Part shown: piece by piece, positions 1 through 13,027 of the stretch
How the letters are laid out: every line of letters starts with the position of its first letter
Position numbering within the stretch: the stretch's first letter is position 1
Assembly (NCBI GenBank): GCA_003013855.2
Contig: ML058459.1
Coordinates: 1,681,050 to 1,745,049, forward strand
DNA from: Liriodendron chinense
Taxonomy: Eukaryota; Streptophyta; Magnoliopsida; Magnoliales; Magnoliaceae
Direction of reading: 5' to 3'
Length of the DNA stretch: 64,000 bases
Notes under the pieces: model-generated
Told to the model about the DNA's origin: nothing
Seen by the model: the letters and a program-made list of their open reading frames with translations, nothing else
Database searches by the model: none
Position numbers and translations under genes: made by a program

Positions 1-77
1 CTTCATGTTTATCATTTGTGGGTGATATTGGAGATTCGATCTCGGTTCATCGACGTTGTTGGCTTGCTGCGCAATAG

Positions 78-2036
78 AACCGAGCCGAGCTATGCTAAGC
101 TTAACTCAGTTCAACTCATGTCCAGCTTGAATCCTTCTCAATGCTCTCCTATTAGGGAATGATCTTTCTGTTAGAAGTCTAAAATAAATAGAACTTTCTA
201 AAGTCCATTGGTTATACAATAGCTAACAGGGTCATTTAGAGTTTAGAACTGTTTTCTGTAAAAGATATAGTTTCATTATTTAAGTTGAATAGGAGTACAT
301 GTATGTGTTTAGCAATTTTTCAATTCAGGAGTTCTATGCAGAGCACAATATGATTTGTCATTGGGTCATGAGTATGTATAAATTGACATGTGATGATATG
401 TAAAAGTGAGTATTAGTACTGATACACAGTTCTTGTTTTTAATAACACATTTTGTTAGTTTATTGTTATCCATGCTCAACCTTTAAATGTAGATCTTTGA
501 GATGTATTTAACGAGTCATTAAGCTGGCCATCAAGTGCTATTAGAGATTTATCAAGTGGATCTAAGAATTAGGCCCCTTTGGGCCTACATGTGGTATAAA
601 AGCCATGGTGATGATTTCATAGTGAAAATGCTAAGGTGAAAGGAATCCTTCCGCGGGAATTTGGCATGCATACATGGTGGTATATATGGTATGTATTCAT
701 GATAATTTTAACATAGTATTTTCATGATCATTCTTAATATGCTTAGACCCATAGATATGTAGATTGAGAACTTGAAAGCTCAAAATTAATAGTGAGTGCT
801 ACAAAAGAGATATTCGATATTATTTTGAAAGTGTTAAACATGTTTATTATTGTAGTCATAGAGAACCTACCACTAGCTAATTATGAGATGCTAAAGAATT
901 ATCAATAAAAGACGAAAGTAGTAGTGCTTTTAAGAAAGTATGTCGGGATGTTTGGACATATGCAAAGAATTTAATTTATCCATCTCATATTTGGAATAAA
1001 CTTGAAAATTTTTCTTTGAAAGAAGTGTTCACAAGTGCTAATAGGCTATCAGATGGGAAATATTAAAGAAAATGAGTTATGTAAAGATAAAATTCAAACT
1101 CGATTTTAATGGTAATATTGGTGAACTGAATAGGGTTGAAAGTAATGAATCTTATTACAGTTTTAATGTTATGGGAGAAAAAAAAAATAACGTGAAATAC
1201 AATTGATGATTTTAAAATACCAAAGAGTGCAATCAGGATTTTGATATCGAAAATTCTCTTTTCCTTCTTAAAGATGAAAATAGTGGAGGATCCTGAAGAA
1301 TTAATAAAGCTGATCAAAGGAATTTTTGAAGAAAAAAAAGCTGCATTACATGATCATGACATCTTAAAAGTGTCTAGTCCTAATATAAAATTAGTAGACT
1401 TGCATTACATGATATGAAGGCATTCCAATTTCCACAGAAACAATGGCCTCAGCACCGAAGGCAAGTGAGAATGAAGTTTCACCCATAGTGGTTCGAGCCG
1501 TCATCCTAAAAGCCCATAGGACTTCTGGTAAGCTCTCAGCCAAGCGCCCATTGTGCTCTTCTAACTTCATCTTCAGATTGTGTTTGATAATCTTGTTGAC
1601 TTCTTCAACTTGGCCATTGGCTTGAGGATGGTATGGGGAGGTGAATGCATTTTGTACCTTCAGCTTTTGGCAAAATTTCTTGAATTTTGCATTATTAAAT
1701 TGTTGTCCATTATCGGTGACAATTGTATGTGGGACTCCATATTAGTAGATGAATTTCAGATGAATTTAGTCAGTTTGCTGTTCAGTGATGGTTGTAAGGG
1801 CTTCAGCTTCAACCCATTTGGTGAAGTAATCAACTGCTACTATCGTGAACTTTGTTTGTCCTTTTCCCTTTAGCAGGGGACCAATGATGTTAATCCCCCA
1901 TTGAGCAAAAGGCCAAGGGCCTATCATGAGAGTGATTTCCTTAGGTGATTATTCAGGAACGGGGGTGAATCGCTGACACTTATCAGAATTTTCTACAAAT
2001 TTTATCGCATCTGCCTTCATGCTGGGCCAGTAGTAA
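78..2036. repeat. Duplicated segment, copy A
   Basis: This stretch matches 3190-6704 in the same orientation (without the 4543-6024 insertion), beginning at the AACCGAGCCGAGCT sequence near 78 and ending at the CATCTGCCTTCATG sequence near 2030. It contains the right end of a hAT-like MITE, about 1.3 kb of unidentified AT-rich sequence and a reversed gypsy integrase fragment. At 1353-1357 it holds a single ATCAT, which is the undisturbed target site of the solo LTR found in copy B. I recognise no protein family in 180-1380. Confidence 0.75.
1380..2036 (-). pseudogene. Ty3/gypsy integrase fragment (copy A)
   Basis: Read on the minus strand this encodes the core and C-terminal part of a retrotransposon integrase: AVDYFTKWVEAEALTTI, then a gap, then VPHTIVTDNGQQFNNAKF, SPYHPQANGQVEEVNK and LPEVLWAFRMTARTT. 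These are the D, D and E catalytic blocks of a Ty3/gypsy integrase. The upstream edge has YYWPSMKADAIKFVENSDKC, the end of the zinc-binding domain. Stops and indels break the frame and no RT is attached. It is the sister copy of the integrase at 6025-6704, whose element has a second RNase H, so Tat lineage is inferred. Confidence 0.75.
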
Positions 2037-2762
2037 TGGAGCAAGGTTTTCTAAGCCACATGCATGTAAGAAAGCTCATTAATACACCATGCATGCATCA
2101 AAGTGGCACATGTGTATGAGATCAAGTCCATCTATCAGGTGGGCTCAGCTATGTAAATGCTCTTATTTAACCCAACCCAACCAAACCTAGATCCAAAGAC
2201 TAGATGGGTACTTGAACTTAATAAAATTTGAGTATATCTAAGAAGTACACCCGAACCTTGGGCTTACAAGACCTGAATCCAACTGTCTCAAGTTAGGGTA
2301 CTATAGACCCAACCCAAACCCGAGTCATTGATAACCTTGCTAAAACCCTTTTCCCTTCCATTGGATAGATGGGGCTTTTATTATTATTTTTTTTCCATGT
2401 TATCCAATAGTTGAAAAATGAAAGTTGATGGTGATTGCTTGATTGAAGTGATTAGCTTATGGAGGAATGAGGTTTCAATATCTTGATACGTGAAGATGCC
2501 TCAACTGCATACATCACTCCACTTCTACTTACATTCATCATACTGATGAATATTCACCTCATCATGACCTTATCTTTGATTTCAAGAACCTTTGTTGCTT
2601 CATCTCATTGCCTTTACTCCACGTCTGTTACCCATTACTACGGAGAATACGATGTGGGCTTACTATGTAGATTCTTCCACCAGTTGTCCTTTCTGCTCTA
2701 AGCTACCCAATGTCTGCTCATAGGCACAACAATGACTAAGTGCATTAAAGGTGCATCCTTCT
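2037..2762. other. Intergenic, no gene seen
   Basis: I see no coding similarity and no RNA gene here. 2150-2330 is rich in ACCCAACCC/ACCCGA-type text resembling degraded MITE ends found elsewhere in the window. An open frame at 2483-2701 has no recognisable motif and I do not call it a gene. Confidence 0.4.
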
Positions 2763-3241
2763 TAGGGCTGGACACGAACCGAGCTAGCTCGGTTAACTCG
2801 TTCATCTTGGCTTAGATGATTGGAAGTTGGGTTCAGGCCGAGTTGAGTGCTATTTTATTGAGTTCGAAATAATTTCAAGCTGGAATTGACTTAGCTCGAA
2901 GCTTGATTCAAACTTGACTCAGTTCGACTAGGCTCAAGTTCGACTAGGCCTGATATATATATATATATATATATATATCGATTGAGCGGTGCCCTAAAAC
3001 CCTAAAATCTCTCACTTTTTTTAATTCATCCGAATTGAAAGTTTGAACTTAAACTCGACTCGAAAGCTCGAGCTCGAGCTCAAACTTGGCTAAAGCTAGC
3101 CCGAGCTGTTGACCAAACTGAGTTGAGATAACTAGTTAGGCTCGAGGATAGAGTAGTGCTGAACTTGAGTTGGGTAGGCTGTTGGCTGAACCGAGCCGAG
3201 CTGTGCCAAGCTCAACTCAGTTCGGCTCATGTCCAGCTCTA
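2763..3241. mobile_element. hAT-like MITE, 479 bp
   Basis: The left end TAGGGCTGGACACGAACC and the right end (inverted: TAGAGCTGGACATGAGCC) are terminal inverted repeats. The flanks 2755-2762 (ATCCTTCT) and 3242-3249 (ATCCGTCT) match at 7 of 8 bases, as an 8-bp hAT target duplication would. Copy A carries the ATCCTTCT form next to its own MITE remnant. The interior is GAGCTCGAGCT-rich and holds an (AT)n microsatellite at 2953-2978. No transposase is encoded. A relative lies at 56976-57480. Confidence 0.75.
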
Positions 3242-6200
3242 ATCCGTCTCAATGCTCTCCTACTAGGGAATGATCTTTCTGTTAGAGGTCTAAAATAAAT
3301 AGAACTTTTTAAAGTCCATTGGTTATACAATAGCTAATGAGGTCGTTTTGGAGTTTAGTACTGTTTTCTGTAAAAGATATAGTTTCATTATTTAAGTTGA
3401 ATATGAGTACGTGTATGTGTTTAATAGTTTTTCAATTTAGTAGTTCAACATGGAGCACAACATAATTTGTCATTAGGTCATGAGATAAATTGGTATGTGA
3501 TGATATGTAGAAGTGAGTATTAGTACTGATACATAGTTTTTATTCTTAATAACGTGTTTGGTTGGTTTATTGTTATCCATGAATTAAGTTCCACTCAACC
3601 TTCAAATGTAGATCTTTGAGATGTATTTAACGGGTCATTAAGTTGGCCATCAAGTGCTATTAGAGATTCATGAAGTGGATCTAAGAATTAGGCCCAAAGA
3701 GGCCTACATGTGGTGTCAAAGCCATGGTGATGATTTCATAGTGAAAATGCTAAGGTGAAAGGAAGTCTTCCATGAGAATTTAGCATGCATACATGGTGGT
3801 ATGGTATGTATTCATGATAATTTTAACCTAGTATTTTTATGATCATTATTGATATGCTTAGCTAGACCCCATAGATCTGTAGATCAGGACTTAAATTTAA
3901 TAGTGAGTGCTACAAAAGAGATATTTGATATTGTTTTAAAAGTGTTAAACATATTTATTAATGTCGTCATAGAGAACCTACCACTAGCTAATTATACAGC
4001 TAACCAAAGTACTTGTGTATCTTCAAGGGTATAGCTTTTGGAAAGTTATTGATGGAAACGAGGTCGAGATGCTAAAGAATGATAAATTAAAGACAAAAGT
4101 AGTAGTGCTTTTAAGAAAGTGTGTTGGGATGTTTGGACATATGTAAAGAATTTGATTTATTTATCTCATATTTGGAATAAACTTGAAAAACTTTCTTTGA
4201 AAGAAGTGTTCATAAGTGCTAATAGGCTATCAGTTGGGAAATGTTGAAGTAGATGAGTTATGTGAAGATAAAATTCCAAACTCGATTTTAATGGTAATAT
4301 TGGTGAACTGATTAGGGTTGAAAGTAATGAATCCTATTACAGTTTTAATGTTATGGGAGAAAAAGAAACAATAATGTGAAATATAACTGATGATTTTGAG
4401 ACTACCAAAGAGTGCAACAGGATTTTGATATTGAAAATTCTCTTTTCCTTCTTAAAGATGAAAATAATGGAGGATCCTAAAAAATTAATAAAGTTGATCA
4501 AAGAAATTTTTAAAGAAAAAAAAGCTGCATTATATGATCATTGGTCACTCGCCTCAAGTGCAAGGCTGCGATGTAGTAATAATTCTCGGTAAGACCGAGG
4601 TTGATCCTCAAGGATTATCGTAATAATTTTAAACGTTATAACTATGATGAAGTAAATTTGAATTTGTATTGATGGATAGAAATTAAGAACATAAAACTAT
4701 TTACTTTAGAAATAAATGAGGGAAATAAACACTAGAGCGCCAAGGATCTACTATAATCATTCACAATGCCAATTCAAACCATTCAAGCCAATAACTCAAT
4801 TGGAATCGAAGTTTTATCCCTATCCAGTTGGAATATAGAGCAATCAAATCATCACAATATGTCTAACATAGATGGATCATTCACTGATATGGTTCTTTCA
4901 TATTCAACTAAGGCATTCGACGTATTCAATCACACAACCCAATCCTTCATAAAACAATTAAGATCACATTCATGATTTTTCTTCAAGCCTTGTCACTAGA
5001 CTTGATGTAGAAGTATGAATTGAATTTCTATTGAACCAAAATCAATACATAAACAACTATCTCTAATCCAATCAAAAGATAAGAACTTATTCTAGTTTAG
5101 TTCTAGATATGCACTTAGAAAATTTAGTTTGTAAGATCCCCTAGCATTCAACCTATCATGATGAATCTAGGATCTTTACAACCTAAAATCCTATCAATCA
5201 ACACCCTATTAAGCAATCTCAGTAATAAAAACATCCCATGTAAGAGAAATCACAAGAGATAAAAGATTAACTAAAAATACTAACCTTATATAAAAATAGA
5301 ACTAGAAGTATTTTTCATAAAATAAAAAAGTACTTGAACTAATTCGAATTAAACATTGTAAACAACTAAAAGCTTCACCTCTTAGCTCTAGCTAAGAGTT
5401 TAGCCAACCATCAATAGGTTAAACTAAAACTTAAAGGAAAAACTGCTAAAAACATAAAAAAAACCCGATTCAGAGGAGTTGCAAACGCTCCACAGTGATC
5501 CTCTCTACCTCCCACGACTTTCTGAGCCTTCTATGATGCCTTTAGATCCACCCCTAGGTGTTCTTTTATAGCTTTGGAGCTCCACCGCGTGAGAAAATCG
5601 TGAAATAGTGTGTCCTACCTGCACTAAGAAACCCAGAAAATCGCGTGCAGAAAATCTACACTTGCTGTTGTAGATGGAGCCAACTGGTCTTAACTGGTCG
5701 AACCTGCTCTGGCATTGGTCCAGCAAGATGAGGAGGGGGCTGCCACATGGCCATCTGGTCTTAACCGGTCAGACCCTTTTTCTGCTTTTTCTTTCTTTCT
5801 TTTTCTCTCTCTTCTCCTTGCTTTTTGTTCCTTTCTTTGGCCCACCTTCTATTATTATCAAGTAGCTTCACAAAGTGGCCTTTTAGTCTTCAAATACGTG
5901 AAGTCTCTCTTTCATTCTTACAATTACAAAACATGCATTAGTTAGGTGCTTTAAACATGCAAACCATGTATAGTGAGTGATGAAATGAGGTTCGAATATG
6001 GACAATTCAGAGCTCAACAATCATGACATCTTAAAAGTGTCTAGTCCAAAGCTGAAATTAGTAGACTTTCATTACATGATATGAAGGCATTCCAATTTCC
6101 ACAAAATAATGTCCTCAACACTGAAGGCAAGCGAGAATGGAGTTTCACTCGTAGTAGTCCGAGCCATCATCCTAAAAGCCCATAGGACTTCTGGCAAGCT

Positions 6201-6704
6201 CTCAGTCAAGTGCCCTTGTGTTCTTCTAACTTCATCTTCAAATGGCGTTTGTTAATCTTGTTGACTGCTTCAACTTGGCCATTGTCTTGAGGATGGTATA
6301 AGGAGGTGAGTGCATTTTGTATCTTCAGCTCTTAGCAAAATTTCTTGAATTTCGCATTATTAAAATGTCGTCCATTGTCGGTGAAAATTGTATGTGGGAC
6401 TCCATATCGGTAGATGATTAACTTTCAAAAGAATTTGGTCGTTTGTTGTTTAATGATGATTGTAATTAGGGCTTCAGCTTCGACCCATTTAGTGAAGTAA
6501 TCAATTGCCACTATCACGAACTCTGTCTGTCTTTTTCCCTTTGGTAAGGGACCAATGATGTTAATCCCCCATTGAGAAAAAGGTCAAGGGCCTGTCATGA
6601 GAGTCATTTCCTCAGGTGCTTACTGAGGATCGGGGGCGAATCGTTGGCACTCATCATAATTTTTTGCAAATTTTATCGCATCTGCCTTCATGGTGGGCTA
6701 GTAG
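3190..6704. repeat. Duplicated segment, copy B (interrupted)
   Basis: This is the second copy of the segment at 78-2036. It is collinear from the MITE right end through about 4542, is interrupted by the solo LTR 4543-6019, then resumes at 6020 and continues through the integrase coding remnant to about 6704. Beyond 6704 the two copies diverge: copy B continues into the rest of a gypsy element while copy A stops. Confidence 0.75.
4543..6019. mobile_element. Solo LTR, 1477 bp, with ATCAT target duplication
   Basis: The insert starts TGGTCACTCGCC and ends GAGCTCAACA, so it has TG...CA termini. It is flanked by identical ATCAT at 4538-4542 and 6020-6024. Copy A of the surrounding segment has the empty site with one ATCAT at 1353-1357, which fixes both borders. 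No gag or pol is inside and no second LTR is present, so it is a solo LTR left by LTR-LTR recombination or a non-coding element. The retrotransposon family and orientation are not identified. Confidence 0.85.
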
Positions 6705-9700
6705 TAACCTTACCTGATTGCTTTATAGGCCATTGCTCGCCCTCCGTAATCCACTTTCTCTGAACGGAGACACCTCAAGTACGACATGGAGTAGCTTCAC
6801 TTGAATAGGACTCCCTCTTACAAGAAGTACCTTGGTGCCTGATACTTGAGTTTTCGTGCTTCTTTTTTATCCTCGGACAGATGCCCAGTTTGAAGAAATT
6901 GGATAATGGGATCCATCCAGCATGGGGTCAGAACCATGAGAAACATTTTTACTGACTTGTTCTAAGAAATACTAGGCTCAACCAAGTATTCAATGGAAAT
7001 GGTTCGGACGAGGTCGTTATCTAACACTGACACCAGCCTAGCCAAAGAATTGACCAGCTTATTCTTAGCTCTAGGAACCTGCACAGGCTCATATTTCTCA
7101 AACTCTTTAAGTAATTCGAGTACCCTGGCTGTGTATGTTGCCATCCTTTCTCCTCTTGCTTCAAACTCATCCGTGACTTGATTTACCACCAATTGTGAGT
7201 CGCTGTGTACCTTCAAATTACGGATTCCCATCGTCCTAGCTAGTCAGAGACCAGTTATGAGGGCTTCATATTCTGCTTCGTTATTGGAGGTTGAGAACCC
7301 AAAATGAAGCGCATATTAATACTTAGAGTCATCAGGAGCGATAAAGATCAACCTAGCCCCACTTCCATGGGAACTAGAAGAACCATCCACGTAAAGCGTC
7401 CATGACAGCAAGCTCGGAACAGGAGGGCTCTTCCTGTTGGACAGGAGAAGGATTTATGAATTCTATAATGGAATCGGCCGCTGCTTGCTCTTTTATTACT
7501 ATACGAGGGTAGAACTTTATATTATGCTTGCTTAGCTCGATGACCCACTTGGCCAATCTTTTGGAGGCTTCAGGTTTCTGCAACACTTGCATTAATGACT
7601 GATAGGTTGGAACCATGATCGTGTGTGCTTGAACGTATGGTTGAAGCTTCCTGGCTAAGACCACCAAAGTTAATGCCAATTTTTCTATCTCAAGATACCT
7701 TGTTTCGGCGTCAACCATTGCTTAACTAATGTAATACATTGGCCTCTGCGTACCTTTGTCATCTCATATCAGAGTGAGGCTAATGGCCGTGGGAGATACC
7801 GCCAGATATAATATAACCGTTGAACCTCCTTTGTCGTTCTCGTAGAGCTCATCTCAAGAAGGGATCTGATTCTTTTCAGGATTGACCTCAATTCCTTGCT
7901 GACCTGACCATGAAGCCAAGGAATTTTCCTAAGGCCACACCAAATGCGCACTAAGCTGGGTTCAACTTCATTTGATATCGGCATAAAATTTTAAACATCT
8001 CTAGAAGATCGAATAAGTGGTCTTTAACCTTGATGCTCTTGACGAGCATATCATTTACATACACCTCTATAGTTTTATCAATCTGGTCGGCGAACATCTT
8101 GTTCACCAAGCGTTGATATGTAGCAGCCATCATTCTTTAGGTCAAAATGCATAACCTTATAGTAGTAGAGGCCTTGGTCAGTGACAAAGGATGTCTTTTC
8201 TCTGTTAGGGGATATATACTGATTTGATTGTAGCCAGAATATGCATCCATAAAGTTGAGTAATCCATATTCGGCTGTTGCGTCAACTAGCTGATCGATCA
8301 TTGGCATTGGAAAGCTGTCTTTCGAACACGCTTTGTTGAGATTAGTATAATTGACGCACATTTACCATTTTTCATTGCCCTTTTTTACCAGCACCACATT
8401 GGCCACTCATTCTGGGTAGTCAATCTCTTTAATGAGATTGGCCTGGAGAAGCTTTTTGACTTCATCTTTTATTGCCTCTTGTCTCTCTAGGTTGAATGGT
8501 CGTTGCTTCTGCTGAATGGGTTTGAAACAGGGGTCCACCTTTAGATGATGGACAATGACGCTGGGATCAATGCCGGGCGTGTCTTCATGTGACCAGGCGA
8601 AGACATCTTGGTGTTGGACAAGAAACTCTATGAACTGAACTTGTATATCGTGGTAAACGACAGACCTTATCCCCACACTTCTTATTGGGTCCTCAACGGA
8701 TATCTAGACCAAGATTAAGTCTCTGCCGGGGACCCACTTCGGATGTTATCATCCCAAGGATCCAAGGAGAAAATTGCCTCGAATTCTGGTTCCTGATGAG
8801 GGGCCGTTAAGGCTACGATAGGCGCTCTTGCTTTCCTTTGTCTTCTCAAAGCACAAGCTTCTAACTGATTCCCCTGACTACTCCGACTTCAGTTGGAGTG
8901 GGGAACTTGACGCAGAGATAATAAGGGGACAAAGTAGCTTTTAACTTCATTAGGGATGGACACCCGAGGATCGCATTATATGCCGACTTGCTGATCCACT
9001 ACAAAAAAACTGATCATGAGGATAATTTTGTTAAGAGCCTCGCCAAAGGTAACCGAAAGGTCAATGCTCCCTTCAGGAATAACTTCTCCTCCAAATCCAA
9101 CCAGCGGAGTTTTCATCCGAATGTAGGAGATTTCTCGCCAAACTCATCCGGTCATAAGCAACAGCATATAGGATATCTGTCGAACTTCCAGTGTCTAGCA
9201 TTATCCTGTAAGTCTTGTAGTTTGCCATCTTAACATTACAACGATGGCATCGTCATGAGGGAGGTGAAATCCCTTTGTATCTTCTTCAGAAATGTGATGA
9301 CTTGGTGTTCCGGTCTAGGCTGTTTTCCAGGTCTTTTTGTCGAATATACTGGTTGGAGCTCAGATTATGCCTTTCTTAGGTGGGCCTTCCGGGCATTTTG
9401 TGAATCTTCACCTCCAGCTAGCTGGCCAAAGATGGTTCCTATTTCGCCAGCAGGCTCGGGCTCCTCTTATGCTTGTTAGTCTGGCCGTTGAAGCGATCGA
9501 TCCCATTGTGGTCGGTCTTGTCGACATGGAGATCTGTCGTTTCCTCTCGGAGAGCGATCCTCGCCACACTATGTAATCACGGAGATAGCCTTTCCTGATG
9601 AGTGTCTTAATATCGTCCTTGAGGGTGATACAATTTTCAGTATCGTGGCCATGATCCCGATGAAATTGGCAATATTTTCTTTTATCTCTTCTCAGGATCG

Positions 9701-11104
9701 GCCCTCATCCTAGGTGGCTACGTCACGTACTTTTGGTCCATAATTTGCATGAGTACTTTGTTAGGCATAGTGCTTAGAGGGGTATAATTTGTATACCCCC
9801 TCTAGGGGACCTGTTCTCCGTGGGGATCGGTCTTGTTGATCCTCATTTTTCTTCTTTTTATTTAAGGATGAGGCCTCCTCAGTTTTTCTCTTCTTGTCAT
9901 CAGGTTTGGCTTCAGACTCTCACTTGACTCTTGCCAACTCCTAAGCATTTATGTACTTTTAGGCCTTGGCTTGAAGTTCCGCCATTGTCTTGTGAGTGGA
10001 CTTGTCGATGGCGAATTAAAACTCTTTATTCTTGACTCCGCTAAGGCGGTCAGACCCACGTCATCCGTGTAACCCCCTGTCTATACAGATTCGGACATGA
10101 AACTAACCATGTAGTCTTTTAAAGACTCATCTGGCCACTGTCTAATCGTCGTTAGGTGGGTCGCCGGTTTTTTCATCTTTTCGCTTTTAAGAAAGTGTGA
10201 CACGAACAACGTACACAATTGAGAGAAGAAATTAATAGAATATGGTTTAAGATTCCTAAACCACGTTTGGGCTACATCCTTGAGAGTGAGAGAGAATGTT
10301 CGACATATAATCTTTAGACTTGACATAATCAAGCTCTATGTGAGATCTGAAAGTCTCGATGTGCTCCATAGGGGTCTCCTAACCTAGAATAATGTGGAAT
10401 ATTGGGCACTCAGAACTTCTTTGGTCACGATGCTTACATAATATTCTTTACGAATGGTGGCTCAGTTTGTTCCAGCATTGCTTGTATTGTTGCAGGCGTG
10501 TTGGCTTGATACTGCTGCTCCATATGGGCGAATTTATCTGCAAGGATTTTGAGCGATGCTTCACATAATAATATATGATTAGCCACAGAGACATTAGCAT
10601 CTTTGCCTTGATGCTGACATCTAGCATCAAGTGTATGGTGCATGTCTCCTTCGGGAAGATTTCCTCCGTGTCAAGTTGGGGTTGGAACAAGCGGTCCAGC
10701 CTGGCTCACAGTTGGGTGGTTTTGTCCCTACTGTTCTTGAGGTTGGCGTGAGTGCACAGAAATCATTGGTGCGATAGGTTGCAAGGGAGCCATCGGGGGA
10801 ACCCATTGCCCCATCATTCTGGTGAATTGGGCTGCCCGAAGTGCCAACATGCTATCTTCAAGGAAATGGATCCTGTTAGCATCATTTATAAGAATTTGAG
10901 CTGGCAGTGGAAGATGCGGCGGAGCCTGTTTCCCTTCGATAGGAGGAACATCCTCCGCCAGAGGTTGCTGCCATCCCGGAAGTGGATCCGACTGCAGGGC
11001 GCTTGGACTTTGCCATTAAAAAAATGGGGTGGAGAAGATATTTGAACGACGAAAAGAGAAGATAAGGGAGAACGATCTAGTCGTTCCCATAGACGACATC
11101 AATC
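6025..11104 (-). pseudogene. Decayed Ty3/gypsy Tat-type element, gag-pro-RT-RH-aRH-IN
   Basis: Read on the minus strand, from high to low coordinates, the remnant gives a full polyprotein order. Gag at 10081-10690 has LTLKDVAQTWFRNLKP and LKDYMVSF. A protease-end motif NAILGCPSL lies near 8950. RT spans 7951-8676 (KACSKDSFPMPMIDQLVD, FMDAYSGYNQI, YVNDM in place of YVDDM). RNase H is near 7374-7718, and a second RNase H (NNEAEYEALITGL, VHSDSQLVVNQV) at 6962-7320. The integrase follows at 6025-6704. A second RNase H before integrase is the hallmark of the Tat lineage. Frameshifts and stops interrupt every domain, so it is dead. A probable primer-binding stretch lies at 11081-11104. Confidence 0.85.
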
Positions 11105-11812
11105 TGTTAGCGTTTGTAAATGGTCAATAGATAATGATCAAAGATCAATGACGGATCTTTGTCGTTCGATGGACACGCGATGATGGACGATGTTGATTGA
11201 TTGACCTGCGATCACAAAAGGAGATCATGAGGGGTTGCCGGTTGTGTTAGTTAAGAACCCTCCGATGCTTAAGTCAGTATGAGAGATGATTTAAGTTAAG
11301 AATTTTGGTTGTGTCTAGGATTACATACCTTGAGATGAACTGGAGGTATCCTTTTATGGATGATGAATATAGTCGATGGCAATGGATTCGTAGATCTCAT
11401 TTACGGATACAATTCCGGATCAATCGGGATCATCCTTATCATGTCTAGTGGGATGATCTTTATCACATTCGGATCCCGCATACTTCAGTTGCTAGTTGTT
11501 ATCTCCGTGTGGCGGTGCAAAATTTGCTCAGATCTGAGGACGTCTGGTGCGGATAATACTCATCATCCTCAGTTGAATTTTCAGGATGGAGTGATTATCA
11601 TATAGCAGGTGTTAGTACCTAGGATTGAGGCCTCAGTATTATGTCCGTTACCCGAAGATGAAGCCGAGGCCTCAGGACCATGTGCACTATCTGAGGCTGA
11701 AGTTGAAGCTTCAAGACTCCATATGTTGAGCTTATGAGCTCTTCGCTTTGGCAAGCTTGGATCTTGCTCTAACATGCATAATGAGCTGGCCCTTGTAGGA
11801 GATATATTGACA
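11105..11812 (-). repeat. Probable 5' LTR of the decayed gypsy element
   Basis: On the minus strand this would start TGTCAATATATC at 11812 and end CGCTAACA at 11105, giving TG...CA ends. It is followed by GATTGATGTCGTCTATGGGA, which resembles the common plant gypsy primer site TGGCGCCGTCTGTGGGA with changes. The ACTGACTTAAGCATCGGAGG block near 11253-11274 is typical of the R region of such LTRs (from memory). The partner LTR is not in the window, so the outer border is inferred from the terminal bases alone. Confidence 0.5.
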
Positions 11813-11937
11813 GTTGCGTATCTTTTAGGCCATGATCGGGGCCATGATCGGATTTACCCATAACACACGTCTATGTATCTGTTGCATCTCCATGCTGTAT
11901 CTATTTTGCTAGATCATTTAATTACGTGGTCAAAAAA

Positions 11938-12244
11938 ATGAAGCAGATTCAAATCTCAGGTGGACCATACTACAAAAAAAAAATGAAGCAGATTCAAATC
12001 TCAAGTGGACCATACTACAAGAAACCGTGGTGAATGACCATTAAAAACTTTTTGTGAGCCACAAGTTTTGGGTCAAGCTGATATTTGAATTTCCGCCCCT
12101 TCATCCAGGTATATGTGACCTTATCAACAGGTTCGATGGCAAATAAACATTATGGTGAACTCTAAGAAGTTTTAATGGTGGGCATTCAATGACCACTGTA
12201 TTCTATGGTGTGGTCCACCTGAGATTTGTATCTGCTTCATTTTC
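11938..12244. repeat. Palindromic MITE remnant
   Basis: AAGCAGATTCAAATCTCAGG on the left recurs inverted at 12200-12244 (CCTGAGATTTGTATCTGCTT), and the flanking GTGGTGAATGACCATT / AATGACCACTGTATTC arms also pair. A 55-bp direct duplication of the left arm lies at 11938-12020. The same arms occur in 13596-14091. No terminal repeats or target duplication could be fixed. Confidence 0.55.
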
Positions 12245-12339
12245 AATTTGCACTTAAGAACCATGGTACATTAAGGCCAAGCCCTTGATATGTGGGACGT
12301 GGTTTGGTTGGTAACCACTATACTCGCCAGTTACTTGGT

Positions 12340-12640
12340 GTCCAAGCTCTGTGGGCGCCCTACCTACATGTATGTGTTTTATCCATGCCGTTTGTTCATT
12401 TTGCCAGCTTATTTTAAGGCATGAGCCCAAAATTGAGGAAGCTCAAATGGACCACACCAAAGGAAACAATAAGGATAATGATGCTATCTTTGAAATTTCC
12501 TAGTGCCAACCATGAACCTTATTTGTCATCCAACCTATTCACAAGATCACACATACCTAGATGAATGGTAAACAAAAATATCAGCTTGATCCAAAACTTC
12601 CGTGGCTCCAAGAAGTTTTCAATATTAAGCGTTTAATCCC
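12340..12640. repeat. Half of a related MITE
   Basis: TGTATGTGTTTTATCCATGC, CATTTTGCCAGCTTATTTTA and AAATTGAGGAAGCTCAAATGG are arm sequences of the same palindromic family found at 13028-14091. Only one arm is present. A similar half copy lies at 20455-20575. Confidence 0.45.
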
Positions 12641-12650
12641 CACAATTTCG

Positions 12651-12686
12651 TGTAGTGTAGTGTAGTGTAGTGTAGTGTAGTGTAGT
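12651..12686. repeat. (TGTAG)7 microsatellite
   Basis: Seven uninterrupted TGTAG units followed by a T. Confidence 0.95.
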
Positions 12687-12738
12687 CAGAAAAAGAATGG
12701 AAAGTGTTTAACTTTGGACCGGAAATAAAAAACGCATG

Positions 12739-12944
12739 GTGACTCGATCGAAATCGGTAGTGACCTCTCGAGTACTGAACGTGGGTCCAGGTCGGTGCTG
12801 TGTGGGCCTCACCATGATGTGTCTGTATTATCCATGCCGTCCATCCATTTTTGCAGCTCATTTTGAGGTACATCATAGTGTAGCCCACAGAGCTTTTCCA
12901 GCACCGACGCGGTACAGGAGGGGTCACTGCCGAATCCGAGTCAC
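12739..12944. mobile_element. Short MITE, about 206 bp
   Basis: The left arm GTGACTCGATCG...TCGGTAGTGACC pairs with the inverted right arm GTGACTCGGATTCGGCAGTG, and further in GTCGGTGCTG pairs with CAGCACCGAC. It carries the GTGGGCC...ATGATGTGTCTG text common to the local MITE family. No target duplication is seen. Confidence 0.55.
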
Positions 12945-13027
12945 TGTTGAGTCCGGCTATTTGGCACACAACGTGCAGCACGTGAATGGTGGGCAGCAGC
13001 TAATGGTTGACTGATTGGTGATTCATG

